A stretch of 64,000 nucleotides of DNA, from positions 4,690,501 to 4,754,500 of the forward strand of contig NZ_CP023696.1 in NCBI RefSeq assembly GCF_008704425.1, given 5' to 3'. Position 1 is the stretch's first letter, and every line of letters starts with the position of its first letter. The notes below the pieces were generated by a model. It did not search any database. It saw only the letters and a program-made list of their open reading frames with translations, and was not told where the DNA came from. The stretch comes from Streptomyces fradiae ATCC 10745 = DSM 40063. Lineage in GTDB: Bacteria > Actinomycetota > Actinomycetes > Streptomycetales > Streptomycetaceae. This document shows, piece by piece, positions 35,309 through 42,897 of the stretch. The position numbers and the translations under genes are program-made.

Positions 35309-36231
35309 GCACCACCGCGCGCGACCTCAGGCGCCGCCTGAAGCTGCTGGTCGGCCTCGGACTGGCCGCGACGCTCGTGCTGTCCGGCGTCTACCGGGCC
35401 GTCCACGACGACGCGGCCCGCCTCTCCGAGGCCAGCTCGCCCGGCGTCCTCGCCGTCGACACGGCCAGGTCCTCCCTGCTGCTGGCCCACGAGACCGTCC
35501 CCGAGAGCGGCCTGGAGGGCGCCGGCTCGGGCTCCTTCCACACCCGCGTGTCCGTCGCCCACCAGGCCCTCGCGCTGGCCGCGTCGGAGAACGTCACCGG
35601 CATCGAGGGCCGCCGCACCCTCCAGACCGTCACCGGGCTCATCGCCGTCTACACCGGCTGGGTCGAGCAGGCCCACCGCGAGCCCGCCGGCTCCCCGCTG
35701 CGCACCGCGTACCTGCACTACGCCGCCCGCGTCCTCGACGACCCCGACACGGACCAGGACATCACGGGCCGTCTCGACCTCCTGCGCGAGCGGCAGATGG
35801 CGGTGGCCGAGAAGCAGGCCGCGTTCGGTACCTGGACGGCGTGGGCGCTGGCGGTGGGCGCCGTCCTGTTCGCCGCCCTGTGCGCGGCGCTGGTGGAGGC
35901 CCAGCGGTTCACCCGGCGCCGGTTCCGGCAGGTCGCCGACGTACCGCTGCTCCTGGCGACGGTGCTGTGGGCGGCGGGCGCCGCGGTGCTGGCGTGGCAC
36001 ACCGCGTGGACCCGCGCCGGCGCGGCGGACGCGCTCGCCGAGCTGCGGGGCGAGCCGACCGGGGCCCGGGTGGCGGAGGCGGGCGAGAGCGTGGCCGGTC
36101 ACCTGGCCGACGTCGGCGCGCGGGCGGCGGTCTCCGACCTCGTCCTGGTGGGAGGGGTGGCCCTGGTGGCCCTGACCGTGAGCGGCCTGCTGCCGCGCAT
36201 CGCCGAGTACCGCCCCCGGAGGCCCCGATGA
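35305..36231 (+). CDS. Four-TM membrane protein with extracytoplasmic helical domain (GlnX-like role)
   Basis: A 308-aa protein. TM1 is at about 13-30, then an extracytoplasmic helical domain (31-177), TM2 about 178-198, TM3 about 211-232, a shorter extracytoplasmic loop (233-276) and TM4 about 277-295. The topology and neighbours (PknG-like kinase, solute-binding protein) resemble GlnX, the mycobacterial membrane protein that relays amino-acid binding by GlnH to PknG. Sequence similarity to GlnX cannot be tested here. GTG 35305 overlaps the vWA stop as GTGA; its own stop overlaps the next ATG, so all are tightly coupled. Confidence 0.75.
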   Translation: MSTTARDLRRRLKLLVGLGLAATLVLSGVYRAVHDDAARLSEASSPGVLAVDTARSSLLLAHETVPESGLEGAGSGSFHTRVSVAHQALALAASENVTGIEGRRTLQTVTGLIAVYTGWVEQAHREPAGSPLRTAYLHYAARVLDDPDTDQDITGRLDLLRERQMAVAEKQAAFGTWTAWALAVGAVLFAALCAALVEAQRFTRRRFRQVADVPLLLATVLWAAGAAVLAWHTAWTRAGAADALAELRGEPTGARVAEAGESVAGHLADVGARAAVSDLVLVGGVALVALTVSGLLPRIAEYRPRRPR

Positions 36232-37547
36232 CCGGCCGGCTGCGCCTGGAGGGATGGAAGCGCGCGTATGCCGTCGTGCTCTGCCTGGTGGTCCTCGCCG
36301 CGGGGGGGATCGCCTGGACGCAGTGGCAGGGGCGCGCGGAGCGCTCGGTGACGCTGCTCGGCAACTGGACCGGCGCCGACGAGGCGCGGTTCAAGAAGGA
36401 GGTACTCGAGCCGTTCGAGGCCGAGCACGGGATCAGCGTCGTCTACCAGGGGAGTTCCGCCGAGAGCCAGGTGCTCGCCGCCGACGTGGAGGCGGGCGCG
36501 CCCCCGGACGTGGTGATCATGCCGGGCCCGGGGGAGCTGGCGGAGTACGCGGCGCTGCGGCGGCTCAAGCCGCTGGACGGCCTGTTCGACCCGGACCACT
36601 ACGGGCCCATGTGGACGCCCCGGATCGCGGGCGGGGTGTACTGGGTGCCGGTGAAGGTCGACCTGAAGAGCATGGTCTGGTACCCGGCCGCCGTGCCCGA
36701 GGCCGACCTGCCCGCCCTCGCGCGGAAGCCGGGGGAGTGGTGCCTCGCCCTGGAGTCCGGCGCCACCTCCGGCTGGCCGGGCACGGACTGGGTGGAGGAC
36801 GTCCTGCTCCAGCAGGCCGGCTGGCGGAAGTACCAGGACTGGGCGACGGGCAGGCTCTCCTGGAAGGACGACGCCGTGCGGCAGGCGTGGGAGACGTGGG
36901 GCGGCCTCGTCGGGGCGGGCGACCGCAAGCGCGTGGAGCGCGCCCTGCTCGGCGGGTTCGCCGACCCGTGGGGCGGTGAGCGGCCCACCTGCACGACGCA
37001 GCGGCTGGAGCACCAGGCGTCGTTCGTCCGGGCCGGCGGGCACTGGTCGGCCGCGGAGGGCCGGTACGTCCACTCCAAGGCCCTCATCCCGCGCGCCCGC
37101 AAGGACCTGACGGCCTGGGAGGTGTCCGGGGACCTGGCGGCCATGCTGCGGGACACGCCCGAGGCGCGGGCGCTGATCCGGTACCTGGCGGACCCGGGCA
37201 CCGCCCGGCTGGGCTTCACCGCCAACCGGGCGGTGCCCGAGGGCGCGTACGCCGAGGACCCGGCGGAGGGCGGCAACGGCTCCGGGAAGGGCGGCACCGG
37301 CTCGGCGAAGGGCGGCACCGACCCGACGAAGGGCGCCATCGACGCGACGCTGCGCGGCCGGGGCACGATGCGGTGCTGGGACGCCTCCGACGCGATGCCG
37401 CCGGCGATGCGCGACGCCTTCCACCAGGCTGCGCTGCGCTTCCTGGCCGACCCGGCGGAGCTGCCGGAGCGGCTCGCGGTCCTGGAGGAGCTGCGGGTCC
37501 GGCACCGGGGGGCGGCGTGGCTCCCGGCGGTGTGCGGCGAGAGCTGA
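36228..37547 (+). CDS. Membrane-anchored extracellular solute-binding protein (family 1-like), no transporter
   Basis: A 439-aa protein with an uncleaved-looking signal anchor (about 12-30, no lipobox Cys). The periplasmic-binding-protein fold has VTLLGNWTGADEARFKKEVLEPFE near its start, then GAPPDVVIMPGPGELAEYA and YWVPVKVDLKSMVWY, as in family 1 sugar/oligosaccharide-binding proteins. A Gly/Lys/Thr-rich loop at about 345-370 is inserted near the C-terminal third. No ABC permease or ATPase adjoins, so it probably senses rather than imports, like GlnH with GlnX and PknG. ATG 36228 overlaps the upstream stop. Ligand unknown. Confidence 0.82.
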   Translation: MTGRLRLEGWKRAYAVVLCLVVLAAGGIAWTQWQGRAERSVTLLGNWTGADEARFKKEVLEPFEAEHGISVVYQGSSAESQVLAADVEAGAPPDVVIMPGPGELAEYAALRRLKPLDGLFDPDHYGPMWTPRIAGGVYWVPVKVDLKSMVWYPAAVPEADLPALARKPGEWCLALESGATSGWPGTDWVEDVLLQQAGWRKYQDWATGRLSWKDDAVRQAWETWGGLVGAGDRKRVERALLGGFADPWGGERPTCTTQRLEHQASFVRAGGHWSAAEGRYVHSKALIPRARKDLTAWEVSGDLAAMLRDTPEARALIRYLADPGTARLGFTANRAVPEGAYAEDPAEGGNGSGKGGTGSAKGGTDPTKGAIDATLRGRGTMRCWDASDAMPPAMRDAFHQAALRFLADPAELPERLAVLEELRVRHRGAAWLPAVCGES

Positions 37548-37639
37548 CGGGGTGTGCGAGCGCCGACGGGGCGCCCGCACAAGGCGGCGACGGCCACGGA
37601 CGGAGCCGCGGCACATCCCCCGGCCCCTCCCTTCCTCCC

Positions 37640-38608
37640 CTACCGGGTGCGCAGGGCGCGGCGGAGGGCCTCGGCGGCGAGTTCCACGGCGGCGTCGCGG
37701 GTGGCGCGGGCGAGCAGGGCGGGATGGATGGGCCCGCCCTGGGCGAGGTGCCGGTCGTAGGGCAGGGGCAGCACGGTGACGCCCGGCTCCCGCAGGTGCG
37801 CGACGGCGGTCCTGAGGTCCAGGGTCATGTCGGGGGCGTTGGAGGTGAGGACGACGACCGTGCTGTCGATCGCGCGGCGCCCCGGCAGCGCGCCGAGCCA
37901 GTCGAGCACCACGCGGGTGCCGCCCACGCCCTCGGCGGTGCGCGGCGCGACGATGACCCGCGCGTGCGCGGTGTCCATCGCCGTGCGGGCGACCTCGCCG
38001 GGCAGGGTCTCGCAGTCGACCACGGTCACCGCGAAGTGGCGGCGCAGCGCCAGCGACACGGTCCGGTACGTGGGCACGTCCAGCGGCGGCCCGACCCGGC
38101 CCTGGCCGGCCGGGAGCAGCCAGCCGCCGTCGGTGACGGGGACCAGGTAGCCGGTGATGTCGTTCAGGTCCATGCGGGGCGTCAGGATCCGCGCCAGCTC
38201 ACCGCACGACCACCGCACGGACGGGGCGCCCATCCGCACGGCGAGGGTGCCGAGCGCCGCGTCGGCCTCCAGGGTGAGCACCGGGTCCGGGCGGTGGTGG
38301 GTGAACGTACGGCCTAGCAGCGCGGCGACCGTCGACTTGCCGACCCCGCCGCGGATGGACGTCACGGCGACGACCCGCCCGCTGGGCACGGGCAGCCGCA
38401 CCTCCTGGCCGCCGCGTCCCTGCTCCCCGCCCTCCTTGGTGCCGGGCGAGGCGAGCCCGCGCAGGGACTGCCCGACGCGCCGGACGGCGGAGTCGCCGTG
38501 CTGGGGCCGCCCGAGGGCGGAGGCGAGCCGCGCGTCGACGGTCGGCACGGACTCGGGCGCGGGCAGCGGCACGTACGGCCTGCGCATCAGATGGTCGCCG
38601 TGAGTCAT
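37640..38608 (-). CDS. MinD/ParA-like P-loop ATPase
   Basis: A 322-aa SIMIBI-class ATPase. A disordered N-terminal region (1-75) precedes the deviant Walker A SIRGGVGKSTVAALLG (about 84-99), then VTVVDCETLP (Walker B) and switch-like elements. It lacks an obvious membrane-targeting amphipathic helix at the C-terminus. Similar ATPases accompany type VII secretion or chromosome/plasmid positioning genes, but none is adjacent. It converges on the sensor operon ending at 37547. ATG 38608 overlaps the stop of a tiny upstream frame (38605-38808). Confidence 0.82.
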   Translation of the reverse strand: MTHGDHLMRRPYVPLPAPESVPTVDARLASALGRPQHGDSAVRRVGQSLRGLASPGTKEGGEQGRGGQEVRLPVPSGRVVAVTSIRGGVGKSTVAALLGRTFTHHRPDPVLTLEADAALGTLAVRMGAPSVRWSCGELARILTPRMDLNDITGYLVPVTDGGWLLPAGQGRVGPPLDVPTYRTVSLALRRHFAVTVVDCETLPGEVARTAMDTAHARVIVAPRTAEGVGGTRVVLDWLGALPGRRAIDSTVVVLTSNAPDMTLDLRTAVAHLREPGVTVLPLPYDRHLAQGGPIHPALLARATRDAAVELAAEALRRALRTR

Positions 38609-38808
38609 GCCGTACTCCTAAGCGCGGGGGCGAGGACGCCGGTGGCGAGCGGAAACAGTACGAGACCCCCCACCGACTCCACCAGGCCACCACCCCCGGA
38701 CGGCGCAGAGCCACCACCCCCGGACGGCACCGGACCACCGGGCCCGGACGGCACCGGACCACCGCCCCCGCTCCTCGCGCCCGCGGCGCCGGCCCCCACT
38801 CCACTCAC
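38605..38808 (-). CDS. Possible small Gly/Ser-rich protein coupled to the MinD/ParA-like gene
   Basis: A 67-codon frame from GTG 38808 whose TGA overlaps the ATPase ATG as ATGA. It is Gly/Pro/Ser-rich (PSGGGGSAPSGGGG repeats) and ends with a hydrophobic segment (LVLFPLATGVLAPAL). The overlap is suggestive, but the repeats can create open frames by chance. Low confidence. Confidence 0.25.
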   Translation of the reverse strand: MSGVGAGAAGARSGGGGPVPSGPGGPVPSGGGGSAPSGGGGLVESVGGLVLFPLATGVLAPALRSTA

Positions 38809-39123
38809 GCGTTCGAACCTACCACCGGCCCCGTCGCGCAACGGGCCCGAAGGCCCCACCCCTCCGCACCCCGCCACCCACAACTCCCCCCACCCGCAAC
38901 GAATCCGCCCCCCGCCCCGGCGGCTCGGCGCGCCCGCCCCCGACTCCCAGATCCCTGCCGCCCCGCGAGTTGCGCAAGACCGCGCACGCCCAAGCCCACG
39001 GACGCACCCGCACCCCACGCCTACGCGTCAGGGCCCCGAGGGGATTCCCCAGGCGGCCTGTGAGGCGAATACCCCGGCACCTGAACCCCTCGTGCACCTC
39101 CTGCCCCCGCCGCACACGGCAGA
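38809..39123. other. Divergent intergenic region, no gene seen
   Basis: 315 nt between the MinD/ParA-like gene and the Schlafen-type gene. Less GC-rich patches occur around 38880-39000, without codon structure. Just before 39124 a CAGAAT sequence may be a -10 box for a leaderless transcript starting at GTG 39133. Confidence 0.45.
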
Positions 39124-40329
39124 ATGGGCCCGGTGAGCGACGAAGACGTGGACCTGGCCGAAGTCCTGGGAACCCAGGAGTCCGCATGGCTGGAGTTCAA
39201 GCGCAGCCCCAAGCGCGAGGGCAGGCGCGGAGACGCCATCGCCAACGCGGTGTGCGCCATGGCGAACGACCTGCGCGGTCGCGGCGGGGGCGACATCCTG
39301 GTGGGGGTGGACGACCAGGGCATGCCCGTCGACGACGTCGACGTCAGCGATCAGGCGCTGCTGCAGCTCACCGAGATCCGGGACTCAGGCCTCATCCTCG
39401 ACCGTCCCTCCCTCACCGTCGAGCGGTCCCTCTACCGGGGCAAGCCCGTCATCCGGATCCGCGTGGCCGCGTCCGCCACCCCTCCGGTGCGGTACGACGG
39501 TGTCGTCTGGGTCCGCCCGGGCCCCACCACCCGGAAGGCCAACCGGGAGGACGAACGGGTCCTCACGGAGCGTCGACGAGCCCGGGACGTGCCCTTCGAC
39601 ACGCGCCCTCTGGAGCGCGCCCGCATCGAGGATCTGGACCTGGATGTGTTCCGGCACTCCTACCTGCCGTCGATGGTCGCCCCCGACGTCATCGAGGAGA
39701 ACGGCCGCCCCATCGGGCTGCAGCTCTCCTCTCTCCACCTCGCCACCCCCGGCGGAACGCCGACCACGCTCGGCGTACTCGCCGTCGGACTGGACCCGAG
39801 CAGCCAGGTCCCCGGGGCCTACGTCCAGTTCGTCCGCTACCAGGGCGACGATCTCGACGCCCCGATCGCAGACGAACAGGAGCTGCGGGAAAACCTGGTG
39901 AGTCTCGCCTCGCGCCTGGAACCCCTGCTGCGCAGCAACCTGCGCACGCGGCTCGTGGAAGACGGCTTCCGGGAGACCCCGCGCCCGGACTACCCGCTGG
40001 AGGCGCTGCGCGAGTTGTGCATGAACGCCCTCATGCACCGCAACTACGAGACGTCCCACGCCCCGACCCGGATCGTGTGGTTCGACGACCGGATCGAGAT
40101 CACCAATCCCGGTGGGCCGTTCGGGCAGGTACGGGACGACAACTTCGACCGGGTCACCGACTACCGCAACCCGTCCCTCGCCGCGGCGCTGAAGGGGCTC
40201 GGTTACGTCAACCGGTTCGGCCGGGGCATCGGCCGGGTACGCAGGGCGCTGGAGGACAACGGCAATCCCCCCGCGGAGTTCCAGGTGGACGAATCGTCGT
40301 GGGTCGTCGTGGTCAGGAGGGCGGCATGA
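39124..40329 (+). CDS. Schlafen AlbA_2 domain plus HATPase protein
   Basis: A 401-aa protein. The N-terminal AlbA_2 (Schlafen) domain (about 12-130) shows ESAWLEFKRSPKREG and GGDILVGVDDQG. The C-terminal part (about 250-395) is an HATPase_c_4-type domain with ELCMNALMHRNYE, RIEITNPGG and NRFGRGIGRV. Such AlbA-ATPase proteins occur widely as putative regulators and in defence islands; AlbA_2 may bind RNA or DNA. ATG 39124 has no ribosome binding site, and GTG 39133 is an equally good leaderless start. The stop overlaps the ParA start by 4 nt, so the two proteins probably act together. Confidence 0.82.
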   Translation: MGPVSDEDVDLAEVLGTQESAWLEFKRSPKREGRRGDAIANAVCAMANDLRGRGGGDILVGVDDQGMPVDDVDVSDQALLQLTEIRDSGLILDRPSLTVERSLYRGKPVIRIRVAASATPPVRYDGVVWVRPGPTTRKANREDERVLTERRRARDVPFDTRPLERARIEDLDLDVFRHSYLPSMVAPDVIEENGRPIGLQLSSLHLATPGGTPTTLGVLAVGLDPSSQVPGAYVQFVRYQGDDLDAPIADEQELRENLVSLASRLEPLLRSNLRTRLVEDGFRETPRPDYPLEALRELCMNALMHRNYETSHAPTRIVWFDDRIEITNPGGPFGQVRDDNFDRVTDYRNPSLAAALKGLGYVNRFGRGIGRVRRALEDNGNPPAEFQVDESSWVVVVRRAA

Positions 40330-41396
40330 CGTCGATCGCGCTGTTCAACAACAAGGGAGGCGTGGGCAAGACCACCCTCACCTATCACCTCGCCCACATG
40401 ATCCGGCGCCTCGGCCTGAGCGTCCTGGCCGTCGACCTGGACCCCCAGGCCAACCTCACCTCCATGTGCCTGGACGAGACGGAGATCGAGGAGCTCTGGG
40501 AGAACCCCTCCGAACTCATCGACCAGGGAGCGGCGAAGGCAGGGATCCCCGGTACCGGGCGGGTGCGCAGCGGACAGACGATCGCCGACGCCGTCCGTCC
40601 CATCCTCGAAGGGGTCGGCGACATCGCGGCCGTCGAACCCGCCGAACTCCAGCCGGGCCTCTGGCTGCTGCCGGGCAGCCTCGACCTCAGCCGCTTCGAG
40701 GACAAGCTGTCCAACGAATGGTCCCGTGCCTACGCGGGTGACATCGCGGCGATCCGTACGTCCACGGCGTTCCACCGCATCATCGAGCAGGCCACACGGA
40801 CCGTCGGGGCGGACGTCGTCCTCGTCGACGTCGGCCCCAACCTGGGAGCCATCAACCGAGCCGCCCTGATTTCGGCCGACACGGTACTGATGCCTTTGGC
40901 CGCGGACCTCTTCTCGCTCAAGGGCCTCAGCAACCTCGGGCCGACACTGCGCCAGTGGCGCGCCGACTGGCAGCAGCTCGTCCTGCCCAGGGTGCCCGCC
41001 GGCATCTCGGCACCCCGGGCCGAGATGCGTCCCCTCGGGTACGTCATCATGCAGCCGGAGATGCGCCTCGACCGGCCGGTCAAGGCGTACGAGCGATGGC
41101 TCAAGCGAATCCCCTGGGTCTACTCCTCGGCGGTCCTCGACGAGGCGGAGCCCACGAGGGAGGACGATCGGCACCGCATCGCGACCATGCGGAACTACAG
41201 GAGTCTGATGCCGCTGGCGCACGACGCCCGCAAGCCCATGTTCGACCTGAGGCCCGCCGACGGCGCACTGGGCAGCACCCAGCAGTACGTGAAGACCTGC
41301 TTCAGGGAGTTCCAGACCCTGTCCCGCGAGGTACTCGCGCGGATCGGTGAGCCCCCGGAGGACGCCTGCCCCCCATCCCCGACGGACCGGCACTAG
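40326..41396 (+). CDS. ParA-family (AAA_31) ATPase
   Basis: A 356-aa ParA-type ATPase. The deviant Walker A FNNKGGVGKTTLTYHLA begins at residue 7, with DLDPQANLT (Walker A') just after, and VVLVDVGPNLGAINRAAL as Walker B. A long helical insertion (about 55-105) and a C-terminal domain (about 230-356) go beyond minimal ParA. No parB or centromere repeats are seen. It is coupled by ATGA to the Schlafen-type gene. Unlike chromosomal ParA it probably belongs to a mobile or defence-type cassette. Confidence 0.85.
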   Translation: MTSIALFNNKGGVGKTTLTYHLAHMIRRLGLSVLAVDLDPQANLTSMCLDETEIEELWENPSELIDQGAAKAGIPGTGRVRSGQTIADAVRPILEGVGDIAAVEPAELQPGLWLLPGSLDLSRFEDKLSNEWSRAYAGDIAAIRTSTAFHRIIEQATRTVGADVVLVDVGPNLGAINRAALISADTVLMPLAADLFSLKGLSNLGPTLRQWRADWQQLVLPRVPAGISAPRAEMRPLGYVIMQPEMRLDRPVKAYERWLKRIPWVYSSAVLDEAEPTREDDRHRIATMRNYRSLMPLAHDARKPMFDLRPADGALGSTQQYVKTCFREFQTLSREVLARIGEPPEDACPPSPTDRH

Positions 41397-41695
41397 CTGT
41401 TCTGCCCGAGAGGTACGGGCGGTGGACCGGCTGATCGAACCCGAAGAGGGTGAGAACCCTGCGCGCCGCTGCGTGGTCGAGGACAGCCGGCCCCTCGGCG
41501 TCATCGCGTGCCGCTGTGGTGCGTCCGCCGGGCGGCGCTTCATCGACGGGGGCGGCGTCCACCTGCGCGGCTTCAGATGCGGGATCGGCACGTCCCCGAT
41601 CCCGAGGCTTCGAACCTCCGGGTTCGGCGGGGGCTTTCGCTGTACATAGGCTGACAAGACCGGTGCGGTGCACCTTGAGATTCCAGGGAGACGGC
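41397..41695. other. Intergenic region with a tRNA T-arm-like palindrome
   Basis: 299 nt between the ParA gene and a small gene. No coding structure. GAGGCTTCGAACCTC (41604-41618) is a near-palindrome resembling a tRNA T-arm, and shares 12 of 14 bases with the T-arm of the tRNA-Arg gene 500 nt downstream. TACATAG near 41643 may be part of a promoter for the gene at 41696. Confidence 0.4.
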
Positions 41696-41977
41696 ATGGA
41701 CTTGCTTGCAGTCCTCGACGAAGCGGTGGCCGTTCTCAAGGCTTCTCTGGGCGACGATGACCGGGCGCAGGGCTGGACCGATGACCTCCGAAGAGAGGTG
41801 CAGGAGGAGATTTCGATCAACCGCTCGGTGCTGCGTCGCCACGGGACGGACATGGTGCGGCACCTGCGTCCTCGCTTCGACGAGTGGATGGAGCGCGAGG
41901 GCGTGCGGGCCGGACGCCTCCGGGATCTGGTGGGCGACGTGCAACGGTCGCTGACGGAGGCTCGCGCCACCGAGTGA
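41696..41977 (+). CDS. Small helical protein of unknown function
   Basis: A 93-aa protein, almost entirely predicted helix, with charged Glu/Arg/Asp content (DLRREVQEEISINRSVLRR, RPRFDEWMEREGVRAGRL). An AGGGAGA site precedes ATG 41696 by about 6 nt. No family recognised. Its codon use and amino-acid variety support a real gene. It lies between the ParA cassette and tRNA-Arg. Confidence 0.65.
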   Translation: MDLLAVLDEAVAVLKASLGDDDRAQGWTDDLRREVQEEISINRSVLRRHGTDMVRHLRPRFDEWMEREGVRAGRLRDLVGDVQRSLTEARATE

Positions 41978-42058
41978 GAACCCCCGACTGGGGCGTTCGT
42001 CGCCCGGCGTCAGTCCGCGACCAGTCCGCGGACTCCAGCGCGCACCCGCACATACGCG

Positions 42059-42098
42059 AAGACCCCGGCCTCAGCGTTTCCGCTGGTGACGGGGTCTT
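42059..42098. terminator. Bidirectional hairpin terminator
   Basis: AAGACCCCG (42059-42067) pairs perfectly with CGGGGTCTT (42090-42098), and AGCG/CGCT inside extends the stem around a TTTC loop. It sits between a plus-strand gene ending at 41977 and the minus-strand tRNA-Arg, so it can serve both. T-rich on the plus side (TCTTT) and A-rich mirrored on the other. Confidence 0.75.
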
Positions 42099-42116
42099 TG
42101 GGCACCTCATGCGAAG

Positions 42117-42188
42117 TGCCCCCGGCAGGATTCGAACCTGCGCACACGGCTCCGGAGGCCGTTGCTCTATCCCCTGAGCTACGGGGGC
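42117..42188 (-). tRNA. tRNA-Arg (anticodon CCG)
   Basis: A 72-nt cloverleaf on the minus strand. The acceptor stem GCCCCCG/CGGGGGC is perfect; the D-arm region reads AGCTCAGGGGATAGAGC. The anticodon stem ACGGC/GCCGT encloses loop CTCCGGA, giving anticodon CCG for codon CGG. The T-arm carries GGTTCGAATCC. The discriminator base is A, and CCA is not encoded. It is flanked on the 3' side by a strong hairpin terminator. Confidence 0.95.
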
Positions 42189-42347
42189 GTTCGCCGGTGT
42201 TTCGCGGCGACGGGAAGAACACTACCAGCTCTCGGAGGGTGCCTGTGAACAGGTATTTCCGGTGGCGAGGTGGTGGCGGGTCGCCCGCGCGGGGTGGAAG
42301 TGGCGAAAAGCCGGACGCGGGGGGTGGGCGGGACCTACTCTCGAGTT

Positions 42348-42797
42348 GTGTCAGGCGTCTCCGGTCGGGTGCTGGTTGTGGACGACAACCGGGTCATCCG
42401 GCAGCTGATCAGGGTCAACCTGGAGCTCGAGGGCTTCGAGGTGGTGACCGCGGCCGACGGTGCCGAGTGTCTGGAAGTCGTCCATCAGTGCCGGCCCGAC
42501 ATGGTCACCCTCGACATGGTCATGCCCCGCCTGGACGGGCTGAGCACCGCCGCCCGGCTGCGGGCCGACGAGCGGACCCGGCACCTGCCCGTCGCGATCA
42601 TCAGTGCCTGCGACGAGGCGGAGGTGGCGAGTGGGCTGGAGGCCGGTGTCGACGCCTTCCTCTCCAAGCCCTTCGAGCCCGCCCGTCTCGTGCAGATGGT
42701 GAGGGGGCTGCTTCTGTCTTCGGGCGGCGACCGGGTCGCGGGGGAGAGGACCGGTGAGAGGACCGGCGACGGGAGAGCGGGAACCAGCCTCGGATGA
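42348..42797 (+). CDS. Single-domain (CheY-like) response regulator
   Basis: A 149-aa protein that is a lone receiver domain: VLVVDDNRVIRQL (acidic pair), the phospho-acceptor Asp in VTLDMVMPRLDGL, Ser/Thr in IISACDEAE and Lys in FLSKPFEPARL. A 25-residue Arg/Gly/Thr-rich tail has no DNA-binding domain. Output is likely by protein contact. GTG 42348 has no clear Shine-Dalgarno and may be leaderless behind TACTCT (42336-42341). No kinase is adjacent. Confidence 0.88.
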   Translation: MSGVSGRVLVVDDNRVIRQLIRVNLELEGFEVVTAADGAECLEVVHQCRPDMVTLDMVMPRLDGLSTAARLRADERTRHLPVAIISACDEAEVASGLEAGVDAFLSKPFEPARLVQMVRGLLLSSGGDRVAGERTGERTGDGRAGTSLG

Positions 42798-42885
42798 GCG
42801 GGTGCGCTCGGGGGTCGGCAGGTGCGCTCGGGGATCGGGTGACCGGATGGTGAAACCGGGTCGCGTCCCCTCCCCTCCCCTCGCC

Positions 42886-42891
42886 TACGCT
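42886..42891 (+). promoter_or_regulatory. Probable -10 box (TACGCT) of a leaderless nrtL transcript
   Basis: TACGCT is 6 nt upstream of the GTG at 42898, with no ribosome binding site between. The spacing fits leaderless transcription in Streptomyces. Confidence 0.45.
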
Positions 42892-42897
42892 TGTCCC

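Noticed and set aside
28558..37547. Classical NLR/avs-type defence system
   Set aside because: No STAND NTPase, nuclease or pore-forming effector was seen; only the trypsin/trypco2/vWA parts match conflict-system themes.
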